Below the pieces are notes generated by a model. The model was not told the DNA's origin. It did no database searches and saw only the letters and a list, made by a program, of their open reading frames with translations. 64,000 bases of DNA. Origin: Tamarix chinensis. Taxonomy: Eukaryota > Streptophyta > Magnoliopsida > Caryophyllales > Tamaricaceae. The stretch spans positions 99,030,132 through 99,094,131 of the forward strand of contig CM060174.1 in the NCBI GenBank assembly GCA_030549775.1, read 5' to 3'. How positions within the stretch are numbered: position 1 is the stretch's first letter; the number at the start of each line of letters is the position of its first letter. A program made the position numbers and the translations under genes. Positions 62,061 to 64,000 of this stretch are shown here, in pieces.

Positions 62061-64000
62061 GTTTTTAGCTGTGGAGTATCTAGAGATTGAAAGACCTGGA
62101 GATTGAAATTTAATGAGTTTGAATAACATGTGATATTTGAAAATTTGCATTTTATGAAAATTGGGACTATTTTTTTTAATATTAGGATTTTACAAAAAAA
62201 TTGCTTGTCTTAGGTCTTTTGGATATTTTGAGAATTTAGAATTTTGAATATATTGCTTAGGTACCTCATTTGAATTCAAATTATTTGAATTATGTAACAC
62301 ATTTAATAAAAATGAATTGAGTAAAATTCATTTATGAAATGTAAGTTAATGGAAAAATGAAGACAATGAATAAGCTATACCTAGAAAATAATTGTATAAT
62401 TTGATGCTAAGGAATATTATGTGAAAATTATCATGTGAAATAGTAGATATATATAAGTTTTTTTTTTTCCTTTTTTTATGGTTGCTACTTTTTAAAAAAA
62501 AAATCTCATCACTGCCTATTGCTACATAATTACAAAAAAAAAAACCCCTTAGTGTCGTAATCTCTTGTACCGAGTGCATGAATGTTGCATAAAAATGGGG
62601 TATATGAGAAATAACATGACTCGTTAAGTAAAAACTTGCTCCAACATATATATTGTACATGTTGCATGACGAGTGTAATAATGCTACACACATTAAACTT
62701 TGTACAATTTTGTTTCTACGGTTCCAATATGCCCACTCTTCCTTACTTATCGTGTTACCAAGTATTTGGGACAATACTAAATTCGAGGCCTACTTTATCG
62801 GTGATAATCTACTTTAGTTGGATTAAATTTGCAAGTCAATGACAATCACCGTTAGCTGATACTCTTTTGTCATATACTATTGACTTGCATAGTGCATTTA
62901 AACTAGGCTAAATCTATATACCTTTCATTATTTTTTAGGTCTTATTTATTTTATTTGTGAATTTGTTTTGATCGTATAAAAATTAAGCTATTTTTTTATT
63001 TTTATGAAATTTATTATCATTTAAAATATATACTTTTTTTTATTCAAAATTATCTTAAAATAAAGCCAAAAGAATGTACACTTGTCTTTCAAAATTTATA
63101 ATCTACCAGTAGTATAAATTCAATAGTATAAAATTGTTTGAAACGAGGTGAATCTATGTTAAATTAAAATTAGTGGATAAGTTAGGTGCAAGTAAGTAGA
63201 TTTTTTAAAATATTTTTTGGATATTTATTAGGTCAACTGTATAAATAAGATGTAAATTGAGTCGAATAGTCAAATATTATTAAACCCCTGCATAAAAGCT
63301 ACATGGAAAACATATAGTTACTTTATGGGAAAAATGGCATTGAACCAGTGTTCATACCTTCTCGTTTAGTTATTAAAACTACATTGCTTGGTGTGGTGCA
63401 TGAGTTGTTGATGTCGGGAGAGGTGTGTGAGCTGTTGATATCAGGAGGAGGAGAGACGCGTGAGATGTTCACATTAGGAGGGGACAATTGTGTGAGTTAT
63501 TGATGTTGGGATGGGGAGAAGGGTGTTTGATGCTAATGTTGGAGAGGAATAGGTGTACCTCAAATGACGATCATTCTATTATTCATAAGAATCATAAGCA
63601 ATGTCACACTAATGCCTCCAATGTCTTGCCATTTCTAATACTTTTCTAGCCTATAAATAAATGTCATCTTGCCTACTTTTTTTTTCCCTCTCTTACTTCA
63701 ATTTACTACTTATTGTGGAATTAGTTTATTTGTTTGGATTTCTAGATAAAGCTAGCTAGGCAAATTATTTTATTTGTTTTTCAATTTCTAAGTAGCTGAG
63801 GAGTATAACCCAACATTTTTACTTCCTCATTCCTACAAAATGCGGGCTTTGAATTTTAATTTGAAAAAGTTAAATTCATTTGCCTTTTTTTTCTCCATAT
63901 TTTTTTTATCATTGAAAGAATTTGGTAATTTATGAAGTAGTTGTAAGAGATCGTCAAATTTGTAAGTTGTATCTAATAGAAAATAATAACATTTAATGTT
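62061..64000. other. AT-rich DNA without recognised features
   Basis: Short open frames without splice context. A small GAG(C/A)TGTTGATRTCGGGAG-like repeat lies at about 63400-63530. Confidence 0.4.

Overview
The window is nuclear DNA from a flowering plant, probably a dicot. It is AT-rich, rich in retrotransposons, and has long introns with GT-AG splice sites. I could assign one intact protein-coding gene. It lies on the minus strand from 48100 down to 20835 and can be assembled into 13 exons that join without a break into a 1,015-residue protein. This is a plant EH-domain protein of the AtEH1/Pan1-AtEH2/Pan1 (Eps15/Pan1-like) type, a subunit of the TPLATE endocytic complex. Its coding sequence is 3,048 bp, but the gene covers 27.3 kb because its introns hold transposons and repeats.

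Layout. 1-12.6 kb: a patchwork of long-LTR-like units in both orientations. They share a pyrimidine-rich block (on their sense strand), an array of short hairpins (CCACT...AGTGG), a TTACTCAGTACG-like motif, and ends resembling TGTAAYRCCC...GGGTGTTACA. 12.6-14.5 kb: AT-rich trinucleotide and tetranucleotide DNA. 14.5-18.7 kb: another unit of the same family, interrupted by a Ty1/copia-like solo LTR. 18.7-20.8 kb: gene-downstream DNA. 20.8-48.1 kb: the EH gene. Intron 12 holds an antisense, 5'-truncated LINE and a non-autonomous LTR retrotransposon with a perfect 5-bp target duplication. Intron 9 holds a fold-back-like, TAA-rich insertion. Intron 7 holds a cluster of gene fragments, including the first exon of an RNA polymerase subunit RPB5 gene. 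Intron 5 holds a near-perfect 64-bp inverted repeat. Intron 4 carries a 188-bp tandem duplication that copies a splice acceptor. Intron 1 holds two tRNA-derived SINE-like elements. A small interspersed repeat occurs four times across introns 1, 7 and 12.

48.1-64 kb: a short promoter region, then AT-rich DNA with a 601-bp duplicated block (49.7-51.8 kb), then a 21-bp minisatellite that changes orientation near 52.6 kb (52.3-54.0 kb). Next comes a decayed multi-exon gene with a Ulp1-protease-like domain and a possible DUF1985-like domain (54.4-56.6 kb), abutted by another LTR unit (56.6-59.0 kb). The last 5 kb is LTR-like debris and DNA in which I recognise nothing.

No operon-like or multi-gene system is visible. 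The EH gene is the only annotated product likely to function; everything else I could name is mobile or decayed. Exon boundaries come from splice signals, reading-frame continuity and remembered similarity to plant EH proteins. I ran no alignment or database search.
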